A stretch of 64,000 nucleotides of DNA from JACRLW01 sp046349595 (GTDB lineage: Bacteria > Planctomycetota > UBA1135 > UBA2386), in the NCBI GenBank assembly GCA_046349595.1, contig JAXMCA010000002.1:930001-994000 (forward strand), read 5' to 3'. Positions 34,853-43,590 of the stretch are shown one piece after another; positions within the stretch are counted from its first letter, which is position 1, and each line of letters begins with the position of its first letter. The notes under the pieces are model-generated. The model did no database searches. It was not told the origin of the DNA and saw only the letters and a program-made list of their open reading frames with translations. Position numbers and translations under genes: made by a program.

Positions 34853-35494
34853 ATGCGACTGCGTTCCCTGGCCCGCTTCTCCGTGATCGCAATGGCCGGA
34901 CTCACGGCCTTCTCCGCGCCTCCGGCGTCGCCCGGCCCTGGCGCGGCCGACTTCAAGAAGGCCCTCGACGCGGCGGATCGCGCGTTCACCGCCGGGTCCT
35001 ATCTGCAGTCCGTCGCGCAGCTCCGCGAGGCGATCGACCTCGCCAACGCGACTCTCCGCGATGCGCTCATCGAGGCGATGCCTGCCGCGCCCACGGGCTT
35101 CCGTCCTCTCGCGATTGCCGCGACGGTGAATCCGCAGGTGCGCGATCCGCTGATGAGCGCTCTCGCCAGCAGCGCCGGTCGTCCCATCGAACGGCGATTC
35201 GAAACTCTGGATGGGCAAGGGCACATCCGCATCGTCGTCGCGCCCAACGCGCCGCAGGCCGCGACGGTCGCCCAGCTGCTCCGCCAGACCGACAACGATG
35301 GCCGCTTCACGCCGGTGGTCGTCGGCAAGTCCACCGGTGTGCTGGTGAAGGACGTGCTCGGCACAGCGCTGCGCTTCGCCATCGCCGACCGTCACCTCTT
35401 CGAGATCCAAGCCGAGGGTCTCGACGACGACAAACTCCGCGCGATGGTCGACGACCGCACGCTGCAGAAGCTCGCCGCGCTGCTGGCCGACTGA
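34853..35494 (+). CDS. Exported hypothetical protein
   Basis: 213 residues. A signal peptide covers about 1-25 (LARFSVIAMAGLTAFSAPPA). A helical region follows (FKKALDAADRAFTAGSYLQS), which may be a single TPR-like unit, then a mixed alpha/beta part (GHIRIVVAPNAPQAATVAQL, FTPVVVGKSTGVLVKDVLG). No family is recognised. Its stop abuts the stop of the convergent ApaH-like gene; the two stop codons together form TGATCA (35492-35497), so there is no room between the genes. Confidence 0.6.
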   Translation: MRLRSLARFSVIAMAGLTAFSAPPASPGPGAADFKKALDAADRAFTAGSYLQSVAQLREAIDLANATLRDALIEAMPAAPTGFRPLAIAATVNPQVRDPLMSALASSAGRPIERRFETLDGQGHIRIVVAPNAPQAATVAQLLRQTDNDGRFTPVVVGKSTGVLVKDVLGTALRFAIADRHLFEIQAEGLDDDKLRAMVDDRTLQKLAALLAD

Positions 35495-36127
35495 TCACAC
35501 GTCGCGGGACTGCAGTCCCGGCACCTGCACGATGCGGTCTTCCTCCGCGATCCACCCGCTCAACGGGCCGCCGTAGACGCAACCGCTGTCCAGGGCGACC
35601 ACCTGGCGGGTTCGGTCGAGGCCACGACGCGCCCAATGCCCGAACACCACGCGTCGTGACAGACGACAGAACTCGTCCCACGGCCGGAAGGGCAGCGGAG
35701 GAGGAGGCCAGTCCGACGCCGGACGATTGCCGTCTCCGTCGCAGTAGCGGACGTTCACCGCGTAGTTCACATCGGCATCGCCGAGGTGACGAAGACGGGC
35801 ATCGTCCCAATGCGGATGGAGCCCGGCGTGCACCACGATCAGGTCGTCGAACTCGAGGATCGGAGGACGATCGCGAAGCCATGCCTCCAGCCCAGGATCG
35901 GACACACGCCCGTTCACGAGCCAGGACAGATCGTGGTTGCCGATGACCGACTGCGCACGCAGGTCGCACATCAGGCGCAGGACACCGAGCGAGTCGGGGC
36001 CCTTCGCCACCAGGTCGCCGGTCGCGATCAGTTCGTCGTGCGCAGGACGGAACGCGACCGCTTCGAGCAGTCGCTGCAGCGGCTCGAGGCAGCCCTGCAC
36101 ATCGCCGACGAAGACGCGACGGCTCAC
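35495..36127 (-). CDS. ApaH-like calcineurin-type phosphoesterase (diadenosine tetraphosphatase family)
   Basis: 210 residues. All metal motifs of the PPP/ApaH superfamily are seen: GDVQGC (8-13), GDLVAKGP (37-44), GNHD (63-66), VVHAGLHPHW with H100, and VFGHWA near 165. GDVQGC is the ApaH form (GDVHGC in protein phosphatases). True ApaH hydrolyses Ap4A to two ADP. At 210 residues it is shorter than enterobacterial ApaH (about 280), so substrate remains an inference. It starts with GTG (36127), overlapping the stop of the zinc carboxypeptidase gene upstream, so the two are coupled. Confidence 0.8.
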   Translation of the reverse strand: MSRRVFVGDVQGCLEPLQRLLEAVAFRPAHDELIATGDLVAKGPDSLGVLRLMCDLRAQSVIGNHDLSWLVNGRVSDPGLEAWLRDRPPILEFDDLIVVHAGLHPHWDDARLRHLGDADVNYAVNVRYCDGDGNRPASDWPPPPLPFRPWDEFCRLSRRVVFGHWARRGLDRTRQVVALDSGCVYGGPLSGWIAEEDRIVQVPGLQSRDV

Positions 36128-37908
36128 GGCAGGATGGTGAGCTGCACCGGAGTCGCCCAGCGTTCCACGCCCAACGGGAACTGCGGGTCGAAGCTCACGC
36201 CGCCGCAGAACATCGTGATTCCGGCAAGCGCAGGATCGTTGGGGAGATGCAAGGTCGCGACTGCCGACTCCGACGCCGAGAGCACCCCGAGATTGTCTAC
36301 GAGGAGCGGCGCCAGCGAGAGCGAAGCAACCATCAGGGCGTCGCCGTTCAAGGGCAGGACGCGATCGCCGATGGCGATGCCCGGAACCGTTCCGAGCGAG
36401 AGCGGGATCCAGTAGCCGAGTCCCGCATCACCGGGAGCCGTGTAGGTGAAGGTCACGCTGGTTCCCACGCGATCGCTCCCGCTCTTCAGAAGGGTGGCGG
36501 GGACGAAGGTGGGCACCAGATCCACGTCCAGTCCGATCGGTGTGTCGTATCCGGTGACGTTGATCGTCCGCGTCACGGGATCATGTCCGGGGGCGGAGAA
36601 GGTCACCTGCCAGTTGCCGAGGGGCAGCCACAACGAATAGCGGCCGTCGCGTGCACGGCTCCGGTCGATCTCGCCGAAGGTGAACACATTGGGCGAGTAA
36701 CCGATGGTCGCCTGGAGAGGCGCTCCGCCGCGCAGCGAACGGACGTGGCCACGCAGGGCGGGCTTCCACGTGGTGAGCGCGCGCTGCACGCCGGGCCACA
36801 CGCGGGCCTCCTCGGTCACGGTCGCGGAGAACGCCGGCTGGAACGCAGTGCCGACCTCGATGAGGAACGACAGCGTGCCGTTGCTGATCCAATGATCCTC
36901 GCAGGACTCACCGGCAGCCGATGGCGCGCGCCGTGCGTAGTTCATCGGTGTGCGGAGATCGTCGACATAGCGGTCGATCAGGCCCTGGATGGTCGCACCT
37001 GCGGTCACGCACGGCGCGTAGGTCGCCAGCACGTCCTGTCCATAGCTGTGGAAGTCGAGGTAGAGCTGTGGACGGAGGTAGGCGATCAGGGCACGCATCG
37101 TGCGCACCTCCGGCTCGCTCGCCGCGAAGGGCCCGCGATAGGTCTCCGAACTGGTCACGGTCGACGCACCACACAGCCCGTAATGCGACGTGTAGTTGCG
37201 GTTGAGGTCGACGCCGAAGGTGCCGTCGCCGTTGCTGCGGCGGTTCTTGCGCCACAGGTTGTCCACCCCCCACACGTGGTCGACGCCGTCGGGATTCACA
37301 CACGGCACGAACCAGATCTCGTGATCGTCGACGAGTGCGTGCAACGCAGGAACACCTGCATAGCCACCCAGCACCCGCTGCGCGGCGCGGAGCACCATGT
37401 GCGGCGAATTGAGTTCCCGCGCGTGATGCTGTGAGGCGAGCACGATCGCTGGCTCATCCTCGTCGACCGCGACATTGTCGGACACCACCAGTGCCCAGAT
37501 CGACGCACCATTGTGCGTCAACGACGCTCCGGGCAGAGAGGAGACACTCACACGTCTGCACAGGCCCGGGTAGGCGGCGACCAGCGCGTCGAGCTCCTGC
37601 ACGATCTCGGTCGTCGTGTAGTAGCCGGGGTCCGGAGCCGCCGGGAACGCGAAGTTGGCGAAGGGCTGTCCCCGACCCACGAGGATCGCGTCGGGGAACT
37701 GCATGAGGAAGGCGTCGCGCTCGGGGCCGTCGAGCACGAAGACGTGCACATCGGCATCGGTGCCCCGACCGTGGCCGGTGTCGAAGGAGAGTTCGAGCGC
37801 CATGCCGCGCGAAGGCGTGAGCGGCACGGCGAAGCGGTACTCCCAGGTGGTCTGGGATTGCGCGGACAGTGACGCGGTCAGAGCGAGGACGCAGGCGGAG
37901 CGGAGCAT
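36124..37908 (-). CDS. Exported M14 zinc carboxypeptidase
   Basis: 594 residues from the ATG at 37908, chosen because it puts a signal peptide first (LRSACVLALTASLSAQ); the frame extends to 38163 without coding look. The M14 catalytic domain (about 95-360) has the zinc site H162-x-x-E165 in QHHARELNSPHM and H287 in LDFHSYG, substrate-binding NRNY (236-239) and the catalytic E351 in FLIEVGTAF. A propeptide-like region precedes it. The C-terminal 230 residues look like beta domains (a carboxypeptidase-regulatory-like part, then a planctomycete-type C-terminal beta region). It should act outside the cytoplasm on peptide C-termini. Confidence 0.85.
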   Translation of the reverse strand: MLRSACVLALTASLSAQSQTTWEYRFAVPLTPSRGMALELSFDTGHGRGTDADVHVFVLDGPERDAFLMQFPDAILVGRGQPFANFAFPAAPDPGYYTTTEIVQELDALVAAYPGLCRRVSVSSLPGASLTHNGASIWALVVSDNVAVDEDEPAIVLASQHHARELNSPHMVLRAAQRVLGGYAGVPALHALVDDHEIWFVPCVNPDGVDHVWGVDNLWRKNRRSNGDGTFGVDLNRNYTSHYGLCGASTVTSSETYRGPFAASEPEVRTMRALIAYLRPQLYLDFHSYGQDVLATYAPCVTAGATIQGLIDRYVDDLRTPMNYARRAPSAAGESCEDHWISNGTLSFLIEVGTAFQPAFSATVTEEARVWPGVQRALTTWKPALRGHVRSLRGGAPLQATIGYSPNVFTFGEIDRSRARDGRYSLWLPLGNWQVTFSAPGHDPVTRTINVTGYDTPIGLDVDLVPTFVPATLLKSGSDRVGTSVTFTYTAPGDAGLGYWIPLSLGTVPGIAIGDRVLPLNGDALMVASLSLAPLLVDNLGVLSASESAVATLHLPNDPALAGITMFCGGVSFDPQFPLGVERWATPVQLTILP

Positions 37909-38073
37909 CGGAACCTGGATCGGGAGAGAGGAGCGGCACCGGATCGTCGTCGACCCGCGCCGCCCGCGAAAGCCTCTCACTTCCTTGCTCGCGACGACAC
38001 CGCTATGACTCGCCGCGATGCGTTGGTGCGCAAGCAGCTCGATGGACCCGATGCCGCCCGAGGGTGACGCGCG

Positions 38074-39681
38074 TTGAGCCTGCTCCGCGCCGCGGGCGCC
38101 GTCTCCGTCCTCACCTTGGCATCGCGCATCCTCGGACTCGTCCGAGACGTGGTCACCTACCACGTGTTCGGCACGAGCTGGGTCTCGGGCGCGTTCGTGC
38201 TCGCCTGGATGGTGCCCAACCTGCTCCGCCGCCTGTTCGGCGAAGGCGCGCTATCGGCAGCGTTCGTCCCCGCCTTCGCGCGGGCCCGCGTTCAGGAGCA
38301 GGGCGAATCGCGAGCGCGCGACCTGCTCGCCAGTGTGAGCGGCGCGTTGATCACGGGTCTCGCCGTGGTCTGTGCGATCGTCGTCGTGGTCGGACTGGTC
38401 GTGCCTCCGGAATGGTGGCATCTCGAGTCCGGCAAGGGAACTCAGACGGTGAGCAGTGCCGAGGTCGGCAACCTGTTCCGCCACCTGCTCGCGATCCTGT
38501 TCCCCTACGTGCTTCCCGTCTGCGTGCTCGCCGTGTGGACGGGAGCGCTCAACGCGCTCGGCGTCTTCTCACCGAGCGCCACCGCGCCGATCGTCCTCAA
38601 TCTGTTCTGGCTGGGCGCACTCGGTGTGCTCCACGCCCGCGGGACCGACGACCTGCCGGCCGCGGCGCACTTCGTCGCTTGGGTCCTCCTGCTCGGCGGG
38701 TTCGCCCAGTTGCTGCTCGCGGCGATCCCACTGCGACGACGCGGCTTCCTGCCGAGGCCGCGGTGGCCACGTCACGGTGACGGCGCTCGAGCCGTCTTCA
38801 TCGCGATGCTGCCGACCGCGTTCGGCATGTCCGTGGTGCAGCTCAACGTGCTGCTCGACCAGTCGATCGCCGCCTGGATGATCGGAGCCGAGGCAAACAA
38901 CTACGTGTATCTCGCCAACCGCCTGCTGCTGTTCCCGCATGCGCTGGTCGCGTTGCCGCTGGCAACCGTGGTGTTTCCGACCCTCGCGCTCCACGCATCG
39001 CAGGACGACCATCACAGCCTTCGCGCATCGCTCGATCGGGCGCTCTCGATCACCATGCTTCTCGCCGTGCCGGCCGCGGTCGGTCTCGCCGCGGTCTGCG
39101 ACGACCTCCTGTCGGTGGCCTTCGTGCACGGCCGCTACACACAGGCCGACGCCGACACCACGCGCTGGACGACGATCACACTGGTCGCCGGACTGCCCGC
39201 GATCGGCAGCAGCCAGTTGCTCGCACGTGCCCTGTTCGCGCTCGGCGACACCAAGACCCCCGCGCGCTACTCCGCGTGGCTCGTCGCCGCCAATGTCGCG
39301 CTCAACCTGTTCTTCGTCGGCGTGCTCCACCTCGGTGTCGCCGGTCTGACCGCCGCGACCAGCATCTGCGCGTACGGCAACTCGATCGCGTTGCGCATCG
39401 CCGTCGCACGACGCATCGGTCACTCCCCGGTCGAGGGTCGAGCCATCATCCGCACGCTGATCGCCTCCGCGGTGATGGGTGCCGCCATCCTCGGCCTCGC
39501 AGCGCTGCACGGTCCGGGTGCCTCCGGCACGTCGCGGCTCCTGTTCGGACTGGTGATCCCGATCGTCGTCGGAATCGGTGTCTGGGTCGCCGTCCTGCAC
39601 CTTCTTCGGAGTCCGGAGCTCCGCGAACTTCGTGCACGAATCGCCGCACGACGTGCACGGCGTACGCGCAGAGCCCCTTGA
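38074..39681 (+). CDS. murJ: MurJ lipid II flippase
   Basis: 535 residues, nearly all in membrane segments (13-14 expected). The N-terminus has the family signature TLASRILGLVRDVVTYHVFG followed by LAWMVPNLLRRLFGEGALSAAFVP, which includes the conserved Arg residues needed for lipid II flipping. A later block reads ALPLATVVFPTLALHASQDD. The length fits MurJ/MviN. The start is a TTG at 38074. It flips the peptidoglycan precursor across the cytoplasmic membrane. The C-terminus is basic (RIAARRARRTRRAP). The beta-lactamase-like gene follows after 8 bases and may be in the same operon. Confidence 0.92.
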   Translation: MSLLRAAGAVSVLTLASRILGLVRDVVTYHVFGTSWVSGAFVLAWMVPNLLRRLFGEGALSAAFVPAFARARVQEQGESRARDLLASVSGALITGLAVVCAIVVVVGLVVPPEWWHLESGKGTQTVSSAEVGNLFRHLLAILFPYVLPVCVLAVWTGALNALGVFSPSATAPIVLNLFWLGALGVLHARGTDDLPAAAHFVAWVLLLGGFAQLLLAAIPLRRRGFLPRPRWPRHGDGARAVFIAMLPTAFGMSVVQLNVLLDQSIAAWMIGAEANNYVYLANRLLLFPHALVALPLATVVFPTLALHASQDDHHSLRASLDRALSITMLLAVPAAVGLAAVCDDLLSVAFVHGRYTQADADTTRWTTITLVAGLPAIGSSQLLARALFALGDTKTPARYSAWLVAANVALNLFFVGVLHLGVAGLTAATSICAYGNSIALRIAVARRIGHSPVEGRAIIRTLIASAVMGAAILGLAALHGPGASGTSRLLFGLVIPIVVGIGVWVAVLHLLRSPELRELRARIAARRARRTRRAP

Positions 39682-39689
39682 GCAACGTC

Positions 39690-40601
39690 ATGTCGCGCGC
39701 CGCACTGCCATTCCTCCTGCTCTTCACGGCCTGCGCGAGCACGGCGGAACGATCGTCGTCCGTCGATCTCGAGAGCGCGATTCGCGACCGCATCGACGGG
39801 TTCCACGGCAAGGTCGGCGTCTACGTGAAGCACCTCCGGCACGGCACCGAGATCGCGATCGGCGCCGACGACCTGTTCCCCACCGCCAGCCTCATCAAGG
39901 TCCCGATCCTCGCCGCACTGCTCGACCGGGTCGAACGCGGTGAGCTCGACTACCACGCGGAACTCACCTACACCAAGGAGCGGCTCTACCCGGGAGAGGA
40001 CATCCTCGGCGCGGTCGCGGACGGCAGTCACATCACGCTCGCGAAGGTGGTGATGCTGATGATCACGACCAGCGACAACACCGCAGCGTTGTGGTGCCAG
40101 GAGATGGCCGGAACCGGCACCGCCATCAACGCGTGGCTCGAAGCGAATGGCTTCACCGGCACCCGCATGAACTCCCGCACGCCGGGACGCGAGCCGGACA
40201 AGCAGCGCTTCGGCTGGGGGCAGACCACACCGCGCGAGATGGCCGAACTTCTGGTCCGCATCCGCAACGGCACCCTGGTGAGCCCGTCGGCGAGCGAGGA
40301 GATGCACCGCTGTCTGTCGCGAATCTTCTGGGACTCGGAAGCACTCTCGGCGATCCCGCCGCAGGTGAGCACGATGAGCAAGCAGGGTGCGGTCGACCAT
40401 TCGCGCAGCGAGGTCGTGCTCGTCCACGCTCCGCACGGTGACTACGTGTTCTGCGTGATCACCAAGGACCAGGACGACGCGACCTGGCGCCACGACAACG
40501 AGGGCTTCGTCCTCCTGCGCGAAATCTCCGCGATGCTCTGGCGACACTTCGAACCGGATCGGCCGTTCGCGCAGGGTGCCGGCGCGGCGCGCTACTGGTG
40601 A
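39690..40601 (+). CDS. Class A beta-lactamase-related serine hydrolase (lipoprotein)
   Basis: 303 residues. A lipobox LFTAC with C15 ends the signal peptide. The active-site serine motif is S67-L-I-K70 and the SDN loop is at 128-130. The third motif is K231-Q-G233 instead of the usual KTG. The omega-loop Glu needed by class A enzymes for deacylation is not obvious (the region reads NSRTPGREPDKQRFGWG). It may therefore be a penicillin-binding or peptidoglycan-directed hydrolase rather than a resistance enzyme. It stands just after murJ, which also fits cell-wall work. Located in the envelope as a lipoprotein. Confidence 0.78.
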   Translation: MSRAALPFLLLFTACASTAERSSSVDLESAIRDRIDGFHGKVGVYVKHLRHGTEIAIGADDLFPTASLIKVPILAALLDRVERGELDYHAELTYTKERLYPGEDILGAVADGSHITLAKVVMLMITTSDNTAALWCQEMAGTGTAINAWLEANGFTGTRMNSRTPGREPDKQRFGWGQTTPREMAELLVRIRNGTLVSPSASEEMHRCLSRIFWDSEALSAIPPQVSTMSKQGAVDHSRSEVVLVHAPHGDYVFCVITKDQDDATWRHDNEGFVLLREISAMLWRHFEPDRPFAQGAGAARYW

Positions 40602-40608
40602 TCCCGCT

Positions 40609-41139
40609 TCACTCGATGCGCTCGAACTCGAGCCAGTCGCCACTCGATTGTGCGATGCGCAGGTGTCCGCCCACGAAGCTCATCTCACGACGCTCGACCA
40701 GGCCGATCGGCTCGAGGTGGATCTTGCGGTCGCCGTAGTTGTCGAAGCCGACCAGCGCAGTGGTGACAAGCACGCCCTCCTCGATCTGGTAGCTGCGCGT
40801 GCCGGCCTGGATCAGCGGACCGATGTCGGGATTCGGCAGTTCGAGCACCTGCAGCGACAGGTGCGCGCGACCGACCGCGAGGAAGGCGCGCAGCCCTTCC
40901 TTCTGCACGCTCCCGTTCACCGACCACGACGACAACTGCCAGAAGCCCTCGATCGGCGATTGCGGCAACCACGATCGCCCGAGGTCACGGCGATCGACCG
41001 GGATCGCCTGCGGCTCCGGAACCGGCGGCAGGGGGTTCTTGCCGACCGGGGGTGACGGGATGCGCGCCTTCTGCGGGTCCTGAGGTGCAGCGCCGAGCAA
41101 CACGAGCAGGACAGCGGAGACCAGGCAGGAGCTGCGCAT
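40609..41139 (-). CDS. Exported hypothetical protein (lipocalin-like size)
   Basis: 176 residues from the ATG at 41139, which gives a clean signal peptide (SSCLVSAVLLVLLGAA); the frame is open for 96 more bases. A Pro-rich linker (about 25-60) is followed by one domain: SPIEGFWQLSSWSVNGSVQK, AHLSLQVLELPNPDIG, DRKIHLEPIGLVERREMSF and ending SGDWLEFERIE. The pattern of strands beginning with GFWQL suggests a small beta-barrel such as a lipocalin-like fold, but this is a guess from layout. Convergent with the beta-lactamase-like gene, whose stop is 7 bases away. Confidence 0.55.
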   Translation of the reverse strand: MRSSCLVSAVLLVLLGAAPQDPQKARIPSPPVGKNPLPPVPEPQAIPVDRRDLGRSWLPQSPIEGFWQLSSWSVNGSVQKEGLRAFLAVGRAHLSLQVLELPNPDIGPLIQAGTRSYQIEEGVLVTTALVGFDNYGDRKIHLEPIGLVERREMSFVGGHLRIAQSSGDWLEFERIE

Positions 41140-41143
41140 CGAC

Positions 41144-41368
41144 TCAGGGTATCCGACGGCCATCGATCCCACCCGCGTCTCCCGCGTCGCGTCGGCGCGC
41201 AGCCACGCGGCGCAAGACCTCGCGGCGTGCAGCATCGTCGAGCGTGGGCCAGGCCGCGATCTCGTCCGTCGTGCGCAAGCAACCGACGCAGAGCAGGCCT
41301 CGGCGGTCGAGCCGGCACACCTTGATGCATGGTGACGGCGGGCTGTTGCTGTGGATGGGATCGGTCAC
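41144..41368 (-). CDS. DUF1289 family small cysteine protein
   Basis: 74 residues from a GTG at 41368 that overlaps the stop of the hutD-like gene (GTGA). It carries the DUF1289 signature SPCIKVCRLDRRGLLCVGCL followed by RTTDEIAAWPTLDDAARREV: four cysteines in a C-x3-C-x8-C-x2-C spacing and the conserved EIxxW. Such small proteins may bind zinc or an Fe-S centre; their role is not established. It is followed after 4 bases by the exported gene at 41139, so all three minus-strand genes may be one operon. Confidence 0.8.
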   Translation of the reverse strand: MTDPIHSNSPPSPCIKVCRLDRRGLLCVGCLRTTDEIAAWPTLDDAARREVLRRVAARRRDAGDAGGIDGRRIP

Positions 41369-42009
41369 CCCGTCTCCCCGACCGGCGCGAAGCTGCACCA
41401 CAACAGATCGGTGCGGGCGCGGTCGAGTGCGGTGACGTGGGCATCGACATCGCCCACCACGAGCACCGCATCGCCCTCGACGAGTCGATGCGCCGCCGCA
41501 GGCGCCTCGACCTTCACGCTTCCGGTCAACACGAGCAGAACGCCGGTCGACGGCCCACGAGAGCGCAGCGGCAGATCACTGCCCTGCGCCATGGTGAGGA
41601 CCCGCGAGGTCGCTTCGGTCGAGTCGCGCTCCACCATCACGTTGAGGTCCTCGGTGGGGCCGTCGATCAATCGAGCCTCCACCGCTGCGGCGCCATCGAA
41701 GCGGAAGGGCGCGAGTCGCGCGTCGAGGCGGTGCTCCTCGCCCGCGACGGAGAGCACCATTCCCGCGCCCCGCAGCAACCAGATCGTGCGGTCGATGCTG
41801 GGGAAGGCGGAGAAGGGACCGTCGCTGCGCACCTCCGCCACGCTGATCCGCCAGCGGAAGCCTCCGCCGGATTCGTGTCGATCCACCGCGACCTCGCGTG
41901 TCGTGCCTCCTCCGTTCTTCCAGCTCACGATCGGTTGCTCGGAGACGGGGATCAGGCGCAGGTGCCCGGGCTGCATCGGCGGCGAGTGTCGGCGATGATC
42001 GGTGGCCAC
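41365..42009 (-). CDS. HutD/Ves family protein
   Basis: 214 residues from a GTG at 42009; the ATG at residue 12 (MQPGHLRLIP) is an alternative. The family signature PIVSWKNGGGTTREVAV is near 26-42, followed by GFRWRISVAEVRSDGPFSAF and DRTIWLLRGAGMVL. It is a bicupin fold in known relatives, linked to histidine use (hutD) or cold-induced regulation (Ves). No hut genes are near, so a specific role cannot be given. Divergent from the sulfatase gene, with 58 bases between starts. Confidence 0.8.
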   Translation of the reverse strand: MATDHRRHSPPMQPGHLRLIPVSEQPIVSWKNGGGTTREVAVDRHESGGGFRWRISVAEVRSDGPFSAFPSIDRTIWLLRGAGMVLSVAGEEHRLDARLAPFRFDGAAAVEARLIDGPTEDLNVMVERDSTEATSRVLTMAQGSDLPLRSRGPSTGVLLVLTGSVKVEAPAAAHRLVEGDAVLVVGDVDAHVTALDRARTDLLWCSFAPVGETG

Positions 42010-42067
42010 GGAAGCTCCTGCTGGTCTCGCTGATCGGCCTGACCAAGAGCTTGGCTAGGATGCGTCG

Positions 42068-43447
42068 ATGGCCCGCGTCCTCGTGGTGCTCCTTCTCGCC
42101 TCTTTGCCTCTGATCGCGCAGGAGCAGCGCGTGGCGGCGCCGCACATCGTGGTCTTGCTCGCCGATGATCTCGGCTTCGGGGATGTCGGCTTCCACGGCA
42201 GCGCGATCTCGACACCGCACATCGATGCGCTCGCGAGCCGCGGTGTCCGTCTCGAGCAGTTCTATGCGCAACCGGTCTGCTCTCCGACGCGCGGCGCGCT
42301 GCTGACCGGCCGCTATCCCATTCGACTGGGTCTGCAGGTCGGCGTGGTCCGTCCCTGGGCGGAGCACGGGCTGCCGCTGGAGGAGCGCACGCTGGCGAAC
42401 ACTCTCGGCGAGTGCGGCTATGCCACCGCGATCTGCGGCAAGTGGCACCTCGGTCACGCGACGCGCGATCAGCTCCCGACCCGGCGCGGCTTCGATCATC
42501 AGTACGGCCACTACAACGGCGCACTCGACTACTTCACGCACGTGCGCGACGGCGGCTTCGACTGGCACGAAGACGACAAGGTCAATCACGACGAGGGTTA
42601 CACCACCGATCTGATCGCCGACAAGGCGATCGCGATCCTGGCCGGCCACGACCCTGCCAGGCCGCTGTTCCTCTACGTGCCGTTCAACGCCCCGCACTCC
42701 CCGATGGAGGCGCCGAAGGAGTGGATCGAGGAGTACGCGCAGATCGAAGACCGTCAGCGACGGACCTACGCGGCGATGGTCGCGTGTCTCGACGCGGCGG
42801 TGGGACGGATCCTCGCCGCGCTCGACGAACACGGCTACGCGCGCGACAAGACCTTGGTGCTGTTCCTGTCGGACAACGGCGGAATCGTCCGCTTCGGCTC
42901 CAATGGACCCCTGCGCGGCGAGAAGGGGCAGCTCTACGAGGGTGGGGTTCGCGTCCCGGCCATCGTGTCCTGGCCGGGCCACCTGAAAGAAGGCAGCGTC
43001 GTGGACGAGCCGCTGCACATGGTCGACGTCTACCCGACGCTGCTGCGCCTGGCCGGAGCGAAACTCGAGCAGCCTCTGCCGCTCGATGGACGAGATGCAT
43101 GGGCCACGATCACGAGCGGTGCGGCGTCGCCGCACGACGTGATCCTGCTCAACGTCACGCCCTGGTCGGGAGCCTTGCGCAAGGGTCGCTGGAAGCTGGT
43201 CCAGAACGGCGCGGCTGAGGCCAATGCGACCCACGGGCCGAAGCGGGAAACCTGGGAGCTGTTCGACCTCGCCACCGATCCGGGCGAGACGGCCGACGTG
43301 GCGGACGGGCACGCGGATGTGGTCGAGGAGTTGCGCGCCCGGCTGGAGGAGCTGCGCGCGGCGGCGGTGGCGCCGCACATCGTGCCGAATCAGGCGCCGG
43401 AGGGCTTCGAGACGCCGAAGGTGTGGGGCGAATCGCCGGCGCACTGA
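42068..43447 (+). CDS. Exported formylglycine-type arylsulfatase
   Basis: 459 residues with a signal peptide (VLVVLLLASLPLIA). The metal site begins VLLADDLGFGD, and the catalytic motif is C71-S-P-T-R75, the form matured to formylglycine by FGE, followed by GALLTGRYPIRLG. The second signature GKWHLGH is near 124. The later metal residues are in VLFLSDNGG. Size and layout are those of family S1 sulfatases, which planctomycetes use on sulfated polysaccharides. Substrate cannot be told from this sequence, and no maturation enzyme is in the window. The C-terminal 30 residues (IVPNQAPEGFETPKVWGESP) are a short tail. Confidence 0.92.
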   Translation: MARVLVVLLLASLPLIAQEQRVAAPHIVVLLADDLGFGDVGFHGSAISTPHIDALASRGVRLEQFYAQPVCSPTRGALLTGRYPIRLGLQVGVVRPWAEHGLPLEERTLANTLGECGYATAICGKWHLGHATRDQLPTRRGFDHQYGHYNGALDYFTHVRDGGFDWHEDDKVNHDEGYTTDLIADKAIAILAGHDPARPLFLYVPFNAPHSPMEAPKEWIEEYAQIEDRQRRTYAAMVACLDAAVGRILAALDEHGYARDKTLVLFLSDNGGIVRFGSNGPLRGEKGQLYEGGVRVPAIVSWPGHLKEGSVVDEPLHMVDVYPTLLRLAGAKLEQPLPLDGRDAWATITSGAASPHDVILLNVTPWSGALRKGRWKLVQNGAAEANATHGPKRETWELFDLATDPGETADVADGHADVVEELRARLEELRAAAVAPHIVPNQAPEGFETPKVWGESPAH

Positions 43448-43590
43448 GCCCCGAGGTCGGAGCGCTCGGTGCGGATGCGCTGCCCGGCGCATCCAGCGGA
43501 CTGTCCGCCGCGAACAGTCGCGCCGAATCCGTCCGACGTCGGTTGCGTCCCGCAGAGGACGGCGCCGGGCGTCGCACCCCGACTCCGACC

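Noticed and set aside
34105..35946. 613-residue plus-strand frame over the phosphatase-like and following genes
   Set aside because: It crosses several real genes in another frame and is dominated by Arg, His and Pro.
39690..40601. Antibiotic-resistance beta-lactamase
   Set aside because: KTG is replaced by KQG and the omega-loop Glu is unclear, so a resistance function is not supported.
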